Shown here: positions 1 through 8,703 of the stretch, piece after piece
Position numbering within the stretch: the first letter of the stretch is position 1
How the letters are laid out: every line of letters starts with the position of its first letter
Assembly (NCBI GenBank): GCA_937967645.1
Contig: CALBTT010000127.1
Location: forward strand, 1-43,458
Origin: an uncultured Zoogloea sp.
GTDB lineage: Bacteria; Pseudomonadota; Gammaproteobacteria; Burkholderiales; Rhodocyclaceae
Reading direction: 5' to 3'
DNA length: 43,458 bases
Made by a program: the position numbers and the translations under genes
Notes under the pieces: generated by a model
What the model was told of the DNA's origin: nothing
What the model saw: the letters and a program-made list of their open reading frames with translations, nothing else
Database searches by the model: none

Positions 1-45
1 GATGGTGATTCGTGACTGGAGTTCAGACGTGTGCTCTTCCGATCT
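1..45 (+). other. Illumina P7 index-primer/adapter contamination
   Basis: Bases 12-45 match the Illumina read-2 (TruSeq multiplexing) adapter ending in GCTCTTCCGATCT. Bases 1-3 (GAT) fit the end of the P7 flow-cell sequence, and bases 4-11 (GGTGATTC) sit where an 8-nt i7 index would be. This is untrimmed library sequence at a contig end. Open frames that start inside it, such as those beginning MTGVQTCALP or VIRDWSSDVC, are artefacts. Genomic sequence begins at base 46. Confidence 0.97.
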
Positions 46-1107
46 GGCCGCCCGCGGCAGCAGCGGATCGAAGACCGCCGGCACATGGGAGCGGGCCACC
101 TGTTCGGCCGGATCGGCAGGCCAGGCGGCCCCGTCCGGCAGCGGGTTGCGATTGGGCAGGTCGGAGCGCCCCAGGGCCAGGCCGCCCGGCCAGAGGCTGC
201 TGGCCGTCAACCGCAGTGGGGTGGCGCTGGCCGCCTTAAAGGCGGGATCGGGCGGCAGGCGCCGGTCGTCCCCCAGGCGCAGGCGCAGGGCAGCCTGCCA
301 CAGCCCGGCCCGGCAGCGCCAGCCCGCTTCGCCCTCGCCACAGCCTTCACGCCACAGGCGCTGGGCCAGGGCCAGGCGGTTGGCGCGGCGCACCGCCACA
401 TCGATGGCGTAGGGCAGATCGACCCCACGCTCCGGCGGCACGCCATAGTAGGCGCGCCCGGTCGCCTTGAGACGGGCCGCAATGGCCGGATTGGCGTTGG
501 TCTCGTCCCACAGGGCGCGCGAGAAGATCGGCGCCCCGTTCTGATGGCAGGCGAAGCAGAGGGTGCGATTGGCCTGGAAGACCCGGGGCTGACCGCCGGC
601 CCGGTAATCCTTGACCAGCTGGAACTCGAAGCGGCCGGCCGCCTCGTTGTAGCTGATGACCTCCAGCACGGCCGATCTTTCCTGGTAGCCGATGTAGAGG
701 CGGTCCTTCAGCAGCAGGGAGTTGCCCGCCGCGGGCAGCGCATCCACCGCCACCACCACCCGAGGAAAGTGGAAATAGTCCGGCGCGGCGGCAGTGCGCT
801 GCAGGGATCGCCCGAGGGGCAGCAGCACCGCCTTGAGCGGCGGCAGGCCCCCCGACGTGGCGGGGGCCAGTTCGCGCTCTATACGCGCGACCAAACGCTC
901 GAAGGGGAAAGGCAGCGCATGACCTCCCCCCGCGGGCGCAGCGAACAGGCGGTCGAACAGGGACGCCCCACGGGGAGGCAGATGGGCCCCGGGCTGCGCC
1001 GGATCCACGACCCACACCGGCCCGGCAGCCCCCGCCGCCTCAGCCCCGCAGGCCGCACGCATGGCCAGGACACCCGCCACCAGCCCGAGCCGCCAACGGC
1101 TGATCAT
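46..1107 (-). CDS. Monoheme c-type cytochrome-like protein (3' end cut by contig end)
   Basis: The frame opens with ATG at 1107 (MISRWRLGLVAG, a short exported N-terminus) and stays open for 354 codons until the adapter at base 45, so the C-terminus is missing. One heme-attachment motif, CFACH, is at residues 184-188, followed by a conserved-looking stretch GAPIFSRALWDETNANP. That layout resembles uncharacterised cytochrome-like proteins in which a CxxCH is followed by PIF...WDETNAN; this is from memory and no function is known to me. It lies 24 bp after the lipoprotein gene, on the same strand, and is the third gene of an apparent operon. A periplasmic electron-transfer role is inferred from the heme site and from the diheme neighbour. 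The reading frame was reconstructed by hand from the minus strand. Confidence 0.75.
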
Positions 1108-1131
1108 CAGCACGCTCCATGCGGGCCGCGC

Positions 1132-2001
1132 TCAGCCGGCCGAGGCGAGTGTCCGCCGGGGCTGGGTGCCGGACCAGCAGTCTTCCTGGGTCTGCCCGGT
1201 CTTCACGAAGGCATCCCGCCCCTGCTCGTCCATGGCCTTGTTGTAGAGGGTGAAATTGAGGGCGAAGCCCTTGTCCAGGTAGGCCCGCCCCAGGTAGAAG
1301 CCGGGCCGGATCATGCGGATTTCGTCACGAACCCGCAGCCCGCGACGCCCCGCCAGAAAATCGGGGCTTTCCTGATAGCCCGGGATCTCGTCGGTGAAGA
1401 AATAATCGATGATGATGGACTCGCGCCGCGCATCCAGCAGGCTCTGGCCGCAGTACAGCTTGGCCGGGAAGAGCAGCCAGGTCTCCTTGCCGTTGAAGTC
1501 CATCTTCTTCGGCTCGCCCTGCACCAACCCCATCTTCTTGAGTACGGACAGGTCCTCGATACGGTTCCGCAGCACCCGCTCGTTGCGGTAGAAGACCTTG
1601 CCCCGCCAAAGTGCCTCGCCCACGTCCTCCAGCACCAGCCCCTTCAGATGCAGCGCCGTGCCGGTGAAGCCGCCGACGATCTCGGACAGGCGGAACTTGC
1701 CGCTGCCCCCCCGGGGCAGCAGGATCTTGCCGTCGAAGGCGCCATCCGGAATGGGGCCGGCGCTGAGGCGCGCATAGATCTGGTCGATCTGCTCCTGGTC
1801 CAGCGTGGCCAGGTATTCGGGGGTGATCCGGGCCAGCTCCGCGGCGGAGATCGGATAGGCGTGATCCACCAGGGCCAGGTCGGGCTTGGAAGCGTAGGAC
1901 TTGTCCCATGGCGCGAAGGGGATGTTCGGCGGCGGCGCCTCCCTGGAGCAGCCACACAAGGCAATGACGGCAAGGGCGAGGATGGCGGTGCGGACAGGCA
2001 T
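1132..2001 (-). CDS. Exported lipoprotein of the cytochrome operon, unknown function
   Basis: The ATG at 2001 is preceded by GAGGAGAACC, a good ribosome site. An in-frame GTG at 2016 lies inside that site and is less likely. The product is 289 residues with a type II signal peptide ending in a lipobox around ALCGC, so the mature protein should be a membrane-anchored lipoprotein with its body in the periplasm. I see no heme motif and only two Cys outside the signal (in LYCGQ and EDCWSG). I do not recognise the family. The gene starts 11 bp beyond the stop of the diheme cytochrome and is followed 24 bp later by the monoheme protein, which suggests the three act as one unit. A possible role is docking or assembly of the cytochromes; this is a guess from context only. 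Confidence 0.8.
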   Translation of the reverse strand: MPVRTAILALAVIALCGCSREAPPPNIPFAPWDKSYASKPDLALVDHAYPISAAELARITPEYLATLDQEQIDQIYARLSAGPIPDGAFDGKILLPRGGSGKFRLSEIVGGFTGTALHLKGLVLEDVGEALWRGKVFYRNERVLRNRIEDLSVLKKMGLVQGEPKKMDFNGKETWLLFPAKLYCGQSLLDARRESIIIDYFFTDEIPGYQESPDFLAGRRGLRVRDEIRMIRPGFYLGRAYLDKGFALNFTLYNKAMDEQGRDAFVKTGQTQEDCWSGTQPRRTLASAG

Positions 2002-2012
2002 GGCGGTTCTCC

Positions 2013-4637
2013 TCACAGGGTGGCCAGGAAGGCGGTGACGGCCTTCTTGTCCTCATCGGAGAGGTCTTCGCCGAAGCGGTGCCCCTCGTTCTCGACCATC
2101 TGGTCGCAACTCTGGTAGTGGGCCGCCAGGAAATCCCGCTTCTCGCGCAGAATCTCCACGAAACGTGCCGGGTTCTTCAGCACCTCGTCGGCGATGGCCT
2201 GCAGGGTCGGCACCAGGTCCTTCCGGCCGGCCGCCTCAAGGCGGGCGGGATCGCGCTTGGCCAGGAACAGGTCGCCGATGAGCTGCTTGTGCAGCAGGCC
2301 ATTCAGGAAGCCGGCACTGGCCCCCTTGGGGATCTTCACCTGGCCGAAGCCACCGAGGGGCTTCTCGAGCTTCCCGTCCAACGGCCGGATGCCCAGGTCG
2401 ATCAGCAGGTCGGCATTGGTCAGGGTGATCTTGCGGCCCCGGGCCTTGGGGTTGAGGAGCTCGTGCATGGAGCGCTTGTAGAGGTCGAAGCGCCCTTCCA
2501 CGCTCGGGTCGTAGCGCACGCAGGCCGGCTGGTCGGCCAGCAGGGCATTGTTCTCGTCGGCGTAGCGGGCCCGGTGGAAGTCGTTGTCCCTATTGGCCGG
2601 GTTGCCGCACACCTCGGGCCCGATGGCGTTGTTGTGCATGAAGGGCGCGGTGGCCCACACATTCACCAGGGAGATGTTGCGGTAATAGCCCCGGCCGCCA
2701 TTCTTGAGGGCCTCCGGCTCGGGGAGGTCGGCCACCACCGGCCGGGTCCGCAGGGCGTCCGACGCGTACTCCATGTAGAGATGCCCGGCCATGTGGTTGG
2801 AGTGCAGGGCCCGGCAGCGGAAGGTGCCCACCTCGGTGACCGGCGTGGCCTGGTCGTTGCCCAGGAAGTCCGCGCGCACCTTGCGGGGATGGGCTTCGTT
2901 AGGCGCCGCGAAATCCCGCCCCTTGAAGGCCCCGCCTTCGGCCTCGGGAATGCTCGAATGGCAGCGCGCGCAGTTTTCGGCGAACACCGTCTGGCCCCTG
3001 GCCACCGCGCCCTTGCCGAACTCCTTCTCCAGGTCGGCCATCAGCTCGGCCCGCCCGTAGGCGGCCGTCGCGCCCTTCGCCTTGCGGGCATTGGCACGGG
3101 CGGCCTGCAGGTCGGTCTGGTCCGACTCGGCAGAGGCGAAGAAGTCCAGGATGTTCTGCAGACGGTCCTCCACCGCCCGGAAGTTGGGGCAGTCGCGCCG
3201 GCATTGGCCCACATTGAAGGGCGTCTGACCGAAGCCGCGCTGCTCCGGGTCCACCTGGCGCATGTCGGTGAAGTGATTGACCCAGCACTGCTCCGAGCAG
3301 GAGCCGATGTTGAAATACACCCGCTGGATCGCCTCATGGGCACCGGTGGAGTCCTCCCCGCCCTTCAGGATGTGATGAATGCCCGGCAGATTGACCTTGG
3401 TGCCACCCAGAAACACCGGCGTGACGTCATCCGTGCGGGTGGAGAACTGCCAGCACTTGCCATCCCGCCCCGGCTCGCACCAGCACTTGGCCTCATCCTG
3501 ACCCGCGCCGCAGTTGGCCACTTTGCGCCACTTGCTCACCGGCTCGCCCTTGAACACCGGGCGCTGGGCCACGTTGATCAGGGCGTTGATGGTGCCCGGG
3601 TTGTTCACCTGGTCGTGGGAGATCGCCGAGGTATCGGTCACCCCCGGGCGGGCGTGGGCGAACATCTGGTATTCCAGCGCCGTCTTGGGCATGCCCGAAC
3701 CAAGCAGCTCGGACATGCGGGTGTACTGGTTGCCCACCAGGCCCTTGATGTTCTCCCACTTGGGATGGGCCGGATCCGCCGGCGGATTGAGGGGGTCGAA
3801 GGCGATGTGGCAGGAGCCGCAGGAGGTGCCGATCAGGAAGGGCGGCTCGATGGACGCATCCGCCAGCTTGCTGACCCGGCTGTCGGACTCGATGCCGGTC
3901 GCGGCGTCGAGCTTGCGGTTGAAGCCCTCCCAGCTGGCGGTGCCGCCATTGAGGGCCTTCCATTTCCCGGCATCGAAGCGCGGGTTGGGAAACTTGCGGA
4001 TGCCCAGGGCGCCGGTGGAGGTGCCGAAGCGCAGGTCACAGGCGCTGTGGCGCTGGTCCACCTTGCCCCCCTTGGTGTGCGGGTCGTCCGGGTCCAGCGC
4101 GGCATCCTTGAGGCCGCAGGCCGGATCCACATAGCCCGGCTTGCCCACGTACTTGAGGAGCACATCGTCGCCGGGGCACCAGTCCATTCCGAAGGTCTCG
4201 TCCAGGGACCTGGCCGGACAGTCCGCCTCGCCCGGCTTGCAGCAGGACGGGTCGTTGATGATGCCCCAGGCCCAGAAACGGTCGTCACGCTGATCGGCGC
4301 GCAGCACCCGGAACCAGTCCACGAGCACGCCGACGCGCTGCTGGAAGGTGTAGGCGTGAAAGCGCTCGTTGCCGCCGGTGGCCTTGAACCAGATCAGGCG
4401 GCCCACGCACTCCGAGGCATTGAGCCCTTCCCGGGCGCAGGCCTCCATGTAGGGCGCGTTCTGGTCCTGCACGCCGGGATCGGGCTGCAGCGCGGCTTGT
4501 GCAGGTGGCGCAGCCGGCGGCGGATCTGCGGCCAGCGCGGGTGGAACTGGCGGACTGGAGATGTCGGCGAGACCGACGAAGTAGAGACCGGACAGGACGG
4601 CAATGGCCGCTACAATGGCCCAGAGGGTGCGCTTCAT
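2013..4637 (-). CDS. Large diheme c-type cytochrome, possibly of the RoxA/peroxidase-like superfamily
   Basis: The protein has 874 residues. The N-terminal hydrophobic stretch (residues 5-25) followed by a Pro/Ala-rich linker looks like a signal or membrane anchor. Two heme-attachment motifs are visible: CGSCH at 273-277 and CARCH at 556-560. Many further cysteines (pairs such as CSEQC, CRRDC and CCKPGEADC) suggest disulfides in a periplasmic or extracellular protein. Near the C-terminus, SLVNVWATAPFMHNN resembles the conserved region after the second heme in diheme peroxidase and rubber-oxygenase (RoxA)-like proteins. That assignment is tentative, and the protein is longer than typical bacterial cytochrome c peroxidases. 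It is the first gene of the operon with the lipoprotein and the monoheme protein. The substrate is unknown. Confidence 0.8.
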   Translation of the reverse strand: MKRTLWAIVAAIAVLSGLYFVGLADISSPPVPPALAADPPPAAPPAQAALQPDPGVQDQNAPYMEACAREGLNASECVGRLIWFKATGGNERFHAYTFQQRVGVLVDWFRVLRADQRDDRFWAWGIINDPSCCKPGEADCPARSLDETFGMDWCPGDDVLLKYVGKPGYVDPACGLKDAALDPDDPHTKGGKVDQRHSACDLRFGTSTGALGIRKFPNPRFDAGKWKALNGGTASWEGFNRKLDAATGIESDSRVSKLADASIEPPFLIGTSCGSCHIAFDPLNPPADPAHPKWENIKGLVGNQYTRMSELLGSGMPKTALEYQMFAHARPGVTDTSAISHDQVNNPGTINALINVAQRPVFKGEPVSKWRKVANCGAGQDEAKCWCEPGRDGKCWQFSTRTDDVTPVFLGGTKVNLPGIHHILKGGEDSTGAHEAIQRVYFNIGSCSEQCWVNHFTDMRQVDPEQRGFGQTPFNVGQCRRDCPNFRAVEDRLQNILDFFASAESDQTDLQAARANARKAKGATAAYGRAELMADLEKEFGKGAVARGQTVFAENCARCHSSIPEAEGGAFKGRDFAAPNEAHPRKVRADFLGNDQATPVTEVGTFRCRALHSNHMAGHLYMEYASDALRTRPVVADLPEPEALKNGGRGYYRNISLVNVWATAPFMHNNAIGPEVCGNPANRDNDFHRARYADENNALLADQPACVRYDPSVEGRFDLYKRSMHELLNPKARGRKITLTNADLLIDLGIRPLDGKLEKPLGGFGQVKIPKGASAGFLNGLLHKQLIGDLFLAKRDPARLEAAGRKDLVPTLQAIADEVLKNPARFVEILREKRDFLAAHYQSCDQMVENEGHRFGEDLSDEDKKAVTAFLATL

Positions 4638-4747
4638 GGATGCATCCCTTCCCTGTAATGGGATACCGGCGCCCTCTTCCTCCGTGGCGGGGTCTGCGGC
4701 CCCTGTGCCTGGTGGAAGGTCTCTCTGCCGGAGCCGGTTATGAAGTT

Positions 4748-4775
4748 GTTATAGCAAACAACATCCCGTCGGCAA
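4748..4775 (-). promoter_or_regulatory. Candidate sigma-70 promoter of the diheme cytochrome operon
   Basis: On the minus strand, TTGCCG (4770-4775) and TATAAC (4748-4753) are 16 bp apart, and the -10 is preceded by TGC, an extended -10. It lies in an AT-rich patch and would give a leader of about 100 nt before the ATG at 4637. The match was found by eye. Confidence 0.45.
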
Positions 4776-4810
4776 TCGGCACAAACGCTGGAGCGCTGAG
4801 CACGATGCCG

Positions 4811-5719
4811 TCAGGGCAGGCCCTGGTCCCAATAGGGTGATGGCCCGATGCGCTCCGCCAGGTAGTCGGCCAAGGCCCGCACCCGGGTCGGCAGGTAACG
4901 ATGGCTGGGGAAGATCAGGTAGATCCCAAGATCCAGGCCGGGGAACTCCGGCAGCAGGACTTCCAGCAGGCCCGCCTGCACCGCCGGCGCGGCGATGAAG
5001 CTGGGCTGCCGGGTGATGCCCAGGCCGCGCTGGCAGGCATCCAGCAGGGCGTCCCCGCTGTTGGCCTGCAGGCGCCCCTGCACTGGCACCCACTGGGTCT
5101 CGCCCTCCACCCGGTAGGGCCAGGCCGCCCGCGAGGTGCCGGTGTAGCCCAGGCAATGGTGATGCACCAAGTCGCCCGGCACCCGAGGGCGGCCGTGGCG
5201 GGCCAGGTATTCCGGGGAGGCCAGGGTCAGCAGCCGCGAGGTGCTGATGCGACGCGCCACCTGGGTCGGATCGAGCTGGGTGGTGATGCGGATCGCCATG
5301 TCCAGCCCCCCCTCGATCAGATTGACCTGCCGGTCGTTGAAATCGATGTCCAGGCTCACCTCCGGGTAGGTGGTCACGAAATCGGCGACCAGCGGCGACA
5401 GGTGGCGCACCCCGAAGCTCACCGGCACGCTGATGCGGATCGGGCCGCGGGGCGCCCGGTCGGCACCGGACAGGTTGCCCTCCGCCGCCTCCACCAGGTC
5501 GAGGATCTCCCGGCAGCGCTCCAGATAGACCTCGCCCTCGGCGGTCAGGCGCAGGCTGCGCGTGCTGCGGGCCAGCAGCTTGACCCCCAGATGCGCCTCG
5601 AGCCCGGCCACCACGCGGGTGACCATCGACCGGGCCACCCCGAGATGATCCGCCACCGCGGTGAAGCTGCCGGCCTCGGCCACCCGGATGAACACTTCCA
5701 TGCCTTGCAGACGATCCAT
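4811..5719 (-). CDS. LysR-family transcriptional regulator
   Basis: The product is 302 residues with the classic LysR layout. The N-terminal winged helix-turn-helix (MDRLQGMEVFIRVAEAGSFT, then VADHLGVARSMVTRVVAGLE) is followed by a substrate-binding domain (PRGPIRISVPVSFG to the end). The start MDRLQGMEVF at 5719 is the usual LysR start; the longer frame upstream adds 28 residues that match nothing in the family. It is divergent from the reductase/dioxygenase/cytochrome b561/YceI genes, with only 106 bp of AT-rich sequence between the starts. It most likely controls that module and itself. The closest recognisable group is the DsdC/CrgA-like LysR proteins that often sit beside reductases. The effector is unknown. 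Confidence 0.9.
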   Translation of the reverse strand: MDRLQGMEVFIRVAEAGSFTAVADHLGVARSMVTRVVAGLEAHLGVKLLARSTRSLRLTAEGEVYLERCREILDLVEAAEGNLSGADRAPRGPIRISVPVSFGVRHLSPLVADFVTTYPEVSLDIDFNDRQVNLIEGGLDMAIRITTQLDPTQVARRISTSRLLTLASPEYLARHGRPRVPGDLVHHHCLGYTGTSRAAWPYRVEGETQWVPVQGRLQANSGDALLDACQRGLGITRQPSFIAAPAVQAGLLEVLLPEFPGLDLGIYLIFPSHRYLPTRVRALADYLAERIGPSPYWDQGLP

Positions 5720-5825
5720 TGTTCTACTTCTTGCAACAAAGATTTCTCTATTAAAGGCTATTTCACGACGAATCAAAAGCCTAAAGTCTGCCCATACCTT
5801 CAATCAACCCGGACACGCGCTCATC

Positions 5826-6707
5826 ATGATCCTCGTCACCGGCGCCAACGGCCAGCTCGGCCGGCGCATCGTCCAGCACCTCATCGCCCGCGCCCCGGCC
5901 CTGCTCGGCGGCCAGCTGGCGGTCAGCGTGCGCGATCCGGCCCGGGCCGACGATCTGGCGCGGCGCGGCGTGCATGTCCGGCAAGGCGACTTCAGCCAGC
6001 CGGAAAGCCTGGCCACGGCCTTTGCCGGTGCCGAGCGACTGGTCATGGTGTCCACCGACGGTCCGCGGGAGCTGCGCATCGCCCAGCACCGCAACGCCAT
6101 CCGGGCGGCGCGGGAGGCCAGCGTGCGGCACATCCTGTACACAAGCTTCATGGATGCGGACGCCGCGGCCCCCACCGAGCTCGCCGTCGTCCACAAGGAC
6201 ACCGAGGCGGCGCTGGCCGACAGCGGCGTGGCGCACACCATCCTGCGCAACACCATTTATGCCGATGACCTGTGCCTGCTCGTCGCCCCGGACATGCAAC
6301 AGGATGTACTGCGCCTGCCGGCCGGCGACGGTGCGGTGAGCCTCGTGTCGCGCAACGAGCTGGCCCAGGCCATCGCCGCGGCGGCCCTGGCCCCCCGCCT
6401 GGACAAGCGCGTCTACACCCTCACCGGCCAGTCGTCCGCCCGCTATGCCGACATCGCCGCCCGCATCGCCCGGGTCCGCGGCAAGCCGCTGCGCTATCAG
6501 GACGTGCCAGTGGATGACTACGTCAGAGGCCTCGTCGACCACGGCCTGCCGGCCTGGTTTGCCGCCGCGCTGGGCGACATGTTCCGCTGCGTTGGCGAAG
6601 GCCGCTTCGCTGCCACCACCTGCGACTTTGCCGCCCTGGTCGGCCATCCCCCAAAATCGCTGGACTGCCTGATCCACGAGTTTTACGCCCCGAGGAACCC
6701 GTCATGA
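5826..6707 (+). CDS. NmrA/QOR2 (YtfG)-like NAD(P)-binding oxidoreductase
   Basis: The 293-residue protein is an atypical short-chain dehydrogenase of the NmrA type. It begins with a Rossmann fold, MILVTGANGQLGRRIV, containing GxxGxxG. Its length and blocks (VRDPARADDLARRGVHVRQGDF, ILYTSFMDAD, LADSGVAHTILRNTIY) parallel E. coli YtfG, an NADPH:quinone oxidoreductase (QOR2). The start at 5826 puts the nucleotide-binding strand at the N-terminus as usual; no strong ribosome site precedes it. The stop overlaps the next ATG by 4 bp, so it is translationally coupled to the dioxygenase. A quinone- or aldehyde-detoxifying role fits its neighbours but is inferred. Confidence 0.85.
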   Translation: MILVTGANGQLGRRIVQHLIARAPALLGGQLAVSVRDPARADDLARRGVHVRQGDFSQPESLATAFAGAERLVMVSTDGPRELRIAQHRNAIRAAREASVRHILYTSFMDADAAAPTELAVVHKDTEAALADSGVAHTILRNTIYADDLCLLVAPDMQQDVLRLPAGDGAVSLVSRNELAQAIAAAALAPRLDKRVYTLTGQSSARYADIAARIARVRGKPLRYQDVPVDDYVRGLVDHGLPAWFAAALGDMFRCVGEGRFAATTCDFAALVGHPPKSLDCLIHEFYAPRNPS

Positions 6708-7519
6708 CGCACCGTCACCCCGTTCTATTCGTCTCCCACGGCGCACCCGACGTGCTGCTCAAGCCCGGCGCCACCGTGGCCCTGTGGCAGCGCCTCGGCG
6801 CGGACCTGCCGCGCCCCCGGGCGATCCTGGTGATCTCGGCCCACTGGGCCAGCCGCGAGCCGACCGTCAGCACGGTCACCCGGCCGGAGACGATCCACGA
6901 CTTCGGCGGCTTCCCGCCGGCTCTCTACGCCATGCAATACCCGGCGCCCGGCGCGCCGGAACTGGCCACCCGGGTCAGCGACCTGCTGCACGAGGCCGGC
7001 CTGCCCTGCACCGAAACCCCCGAACGGGGCCTCGACCACGGCGCCTGGATCCCGCTGACCGCGATGTACCCGGAGGCCGACATCCCGGTGGTGCAGCTGT
7101 CCCTGCAGCCCTACGCCGGCACCGACTGGCACCGCCGCCTGGGCGCCGCCCTGCGCCCCCTGCGCGACGAGGGCGTGCTGATCCTGGCCTCCGGCGCAGT
7201 CACCCACAATTTCGGCTGGCTCACCTGGGGCGAGAACAGCAAGCCCTACGAGGCCGCCTGTGCCTTCGCCGACTGGCTGGCGGAGGCGCTGTCCCGCGAT
7301 GACCGGCCGACCCTGCTCAACTACCGGCAGGCTTCTGCGCACGGGGCCGCGGCCCACCCCAGCGAGGAACACCTGCTGCCGCTTTTTGCCGCGCTGGGTG
7401 CCGCCAACCCCGGCGAGATTCCGGTCCGGCTGGAACCGGAGTACACCTACGGTGGTCTGGCCATGGACGCCTATCTCTGGCAGGACGCCAGCCCTGCCCC
7501 CTTCAACCCGGAGCACTGA
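6704..7519 (+). CDS. DODA-type extradiol ring-cleavage dioxygenase family protein
   Basis: This 271-residue protein belongs to the class III extradiol dioxygenase family, 4,5-DOPA dioxygenase (YgiD) branch. Metal-ligand histidines of the family are visible: His12 in SHGAP and His47 in ISAHW, plus DHGAW and VTHNF further on. The GGFPPALYAMQYPAPG segment is typical. The family uses a non-heme metal to open catechol rings. In this genomic setting, next to a quinone-reductase-like protein, it may act on catechols or quinones; the real substrate is unknown. The ATG overlaps the stop of the upstream gene (ATGA), and the cytochrome b561 gene begins 1 bp after the stop, so these are one operon. Confidence 0.9.
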   Translation: MTHRHPVLFVSHGAPDVLLKPGATVALWQRLGADLPRPRAILVISAHWASREPTVSTVTRPETIHDFGGFPPALYAMQYPAPGAPELATRVSDLLHEAGLPCTETPERGLDHGAWIPLTAMYPEADIPVVQLSLQPYAGTDWHRRLGAALRPLRDEGVLILASGAVTHNFGWLTWGENSKPYEAACAFADWLAEALSRDDRPTLLNYRQASAHGAAAHPSEEHLLPLFAALGAANPGEIPVRLEPEYTYGGLAMDAYLWQDASPAPFNPEH

Positions 7520-7520
7520 A

Positions 7521-8060
7521 ATGAACACCACCCCCCAACGCTACAGCGGCCCGGCCATTGCCGCCCACTGGCTGATCGCCGCGCTGATCCTGGTCGCCTT
7601 CCCGCTGGGCGTGTACATGCACGAGCTGCCCCTGTCGCCCAACAAGCTCAAGCTTTACTCGTACCACAAGTGGATCGGCATCACCGTGCTGCTGCTCTTC
7701 GTGCCGCGCATCCTGTGGCGGCTCACCCACCGCCCGCCGGCGCCGCTGCCGATGCCGGCCTGGCAGCACCGGATCGCCGAAGGCACCCATCACCTGCTCT
7801 ACCTGCTGATGTTCCTGGTTCCGCTGAGCGGCTGGCTGATGAGCTCGGCCAAGGGCTTCCAGGTGGTGTATTTCGGCGTGCTGCCACTGCCCGACCTGAT
7901 CGGCAAGAGCGAAGAACTGGGCGACCTGTTCAAGGAAGTGCATGAAGCCCTCAACTGGGGCCTGCTGCTCCTGGTCGGCCTGCACGTGGCCGGCGCCCTC
8001 AAGCACGTGATCATCGACAAGGACGGCACCCTGCGCCGCATGCTGCCCTTCGGCAAATGA
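7521..8060 (+). CDS. Cytochrome b561 (CybB-like)
   Basis: The protein has 179 residues and four predicted membrane helices (around IAAHWLIAALILVAFPLGVYM, ITVLLLFVPRILW, HHLLYLLMFLVPLSGWL and GLLLLVGLHVAGALKH). Candidate heme-b histidines are in AAHW, YHKW, THHLL and LHVAGALKH, as expected for a diheme cytochrome b561 that passes electrons between quinol and a periplasmic acceptor. The start codon follows the dioxygenase stop by 1 bp. Co-occurrence with YceI genes just downstream is a recurrent arrangement, with YceI proteins binding polyisoprenoid/quinone-like lipids. Confidence 0.92.
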   Translation: MNTTPQRYSGPAIAAHWLIAALILVAFPLGVYMHELPLSPNKLKLYSYHKWIGITVLLLFVPRILWRLTHRPPAPLPMPAWQHRIAEGTHHLLYLLMFLVPLSGWLMSSAKGFQVVYFGVLPLPDLIGKSEELGDLFKEVHEALNWGLLLLVGLHVAGALKHVIIDKDGTLRRMLPFGK

Positions 8061-8082
8061 ACCCAGACCTCAAGGAGAAACC

Positions 8083-8658
8083 ATGAAGATCCAGACCCTG
8101 ACCCTGAACGCTGCGCTGAGCGCCGCCCTGCTGCTGGCCGGCACCGCCCAGGCCGTCGAATTCAACCAGGTGGATACGGCCAAGAGCAGCCTCGCCTTCT
8201 CGTCCAAGCAGATGGGCGTACCGGTGCCGGGCAGCTTCAAGCGCTTCACCACCCAGATCGCCTTCGACCCGGCCAAGCCCACCGCCGCCAGCACCACCCT
8301 CGAGATCGACCTGGCCAGCATCGACGCCGGCTCCAAGGACGCCAACGACGAAGTGGTCGGCAAGCAGTGGTTCAACGTAAAGGCCTTCCCCACCGCCAAG
8401 TTCGTCTCCACCGGCGTCAAGGCCCTCGGCGGCAACCGCTTCGAAGCCGTCGGCAAGATGACCATCAAGGGTCAGACCCGCGACGTGGTGGCCCCCTTCA
8501 CCTTCAAGCAGGACGGCGCCAGCGGCGTCTTCGACGGCGGCTTCGTGCTCAAGCGCATGGACTACAACATCGGCGAAGGCCCGTGGGCCGACGTGTCCGC
8601 CGTCGCCAACGAAATCGAGATCAAGTTCCACGTGGTGGCCAACGCCGCCAAGAAGTAA
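8083..8658 (+). CDS. YceI-family periplasmic lipid/isoprenoid-binding protein (copy 1)
   Basis: The 191-residue protein has a cleavable signal peptide ending near GTAQA-VEFNQ, followed by the lipocalin-like YceI domain: KSSLAFSSKQMGVPVPGSFKRF at the N-terminal strands, MTIKGQTRDVVAPFTF in the middle, and a conserved FKRMDYNIGEGPWAD-like segment. YceI proteins form a barrel that holds a long isoprenoid chain such as ubiquinone. AAGGAGAAACC precedes the ATG. It sits 22 bp after cytochrome b561 and is probably co-transcribed with it. The longer KQMGVP form differs from the next gene, so the two copies are old paralogues rather than a recent duplication. Confidence 0.92.
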   Translation: MKIQTLTLNAALSAALLLAGTAQAVEFNQVDTAKSSLAFSSKQMGVPVPGSFKRFTTQIAFDPAKPTAASTTLEIDLASIDAGSKDANDEVVGKQWFNVKAFPTAKFVSTGVKALGGNRFEAVGKMTIKGQTRDVVAPFTFKQDGASGVFDGGFVLKRMDYNIGEGPWADVSAVANEIEIKFHVVANAAKK

Positions 8659-8703
8659 TCCTGCTTCCCCGCTTCCCTACTCATAACCCCTACGGAGAAC
8701 TCC

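Noticed and set aside
2..412. Open frames starting in the first 45 bases
   Set aside because: Their N-termini are translated adapter sequence.
2013..4637. Assignment of the large cytochrome as a rubber oxygenase (RoxA)
   Set aside because: Two hemes and a TAPFMHNN-type block are suggestive, but the length and Cys content differ and I cannot align it; left as a possibility.
31..4658. Very long plus-strand open frames (695 and 859 codons) opposite the cytochrome operon
   Set aside because: They lie antisense to genes with heme motifs and signal peptides, have low-complexity Gly/Ala/Arg/His-rich translations, and one starts in the adapter. High GC makes such antisense frames common.
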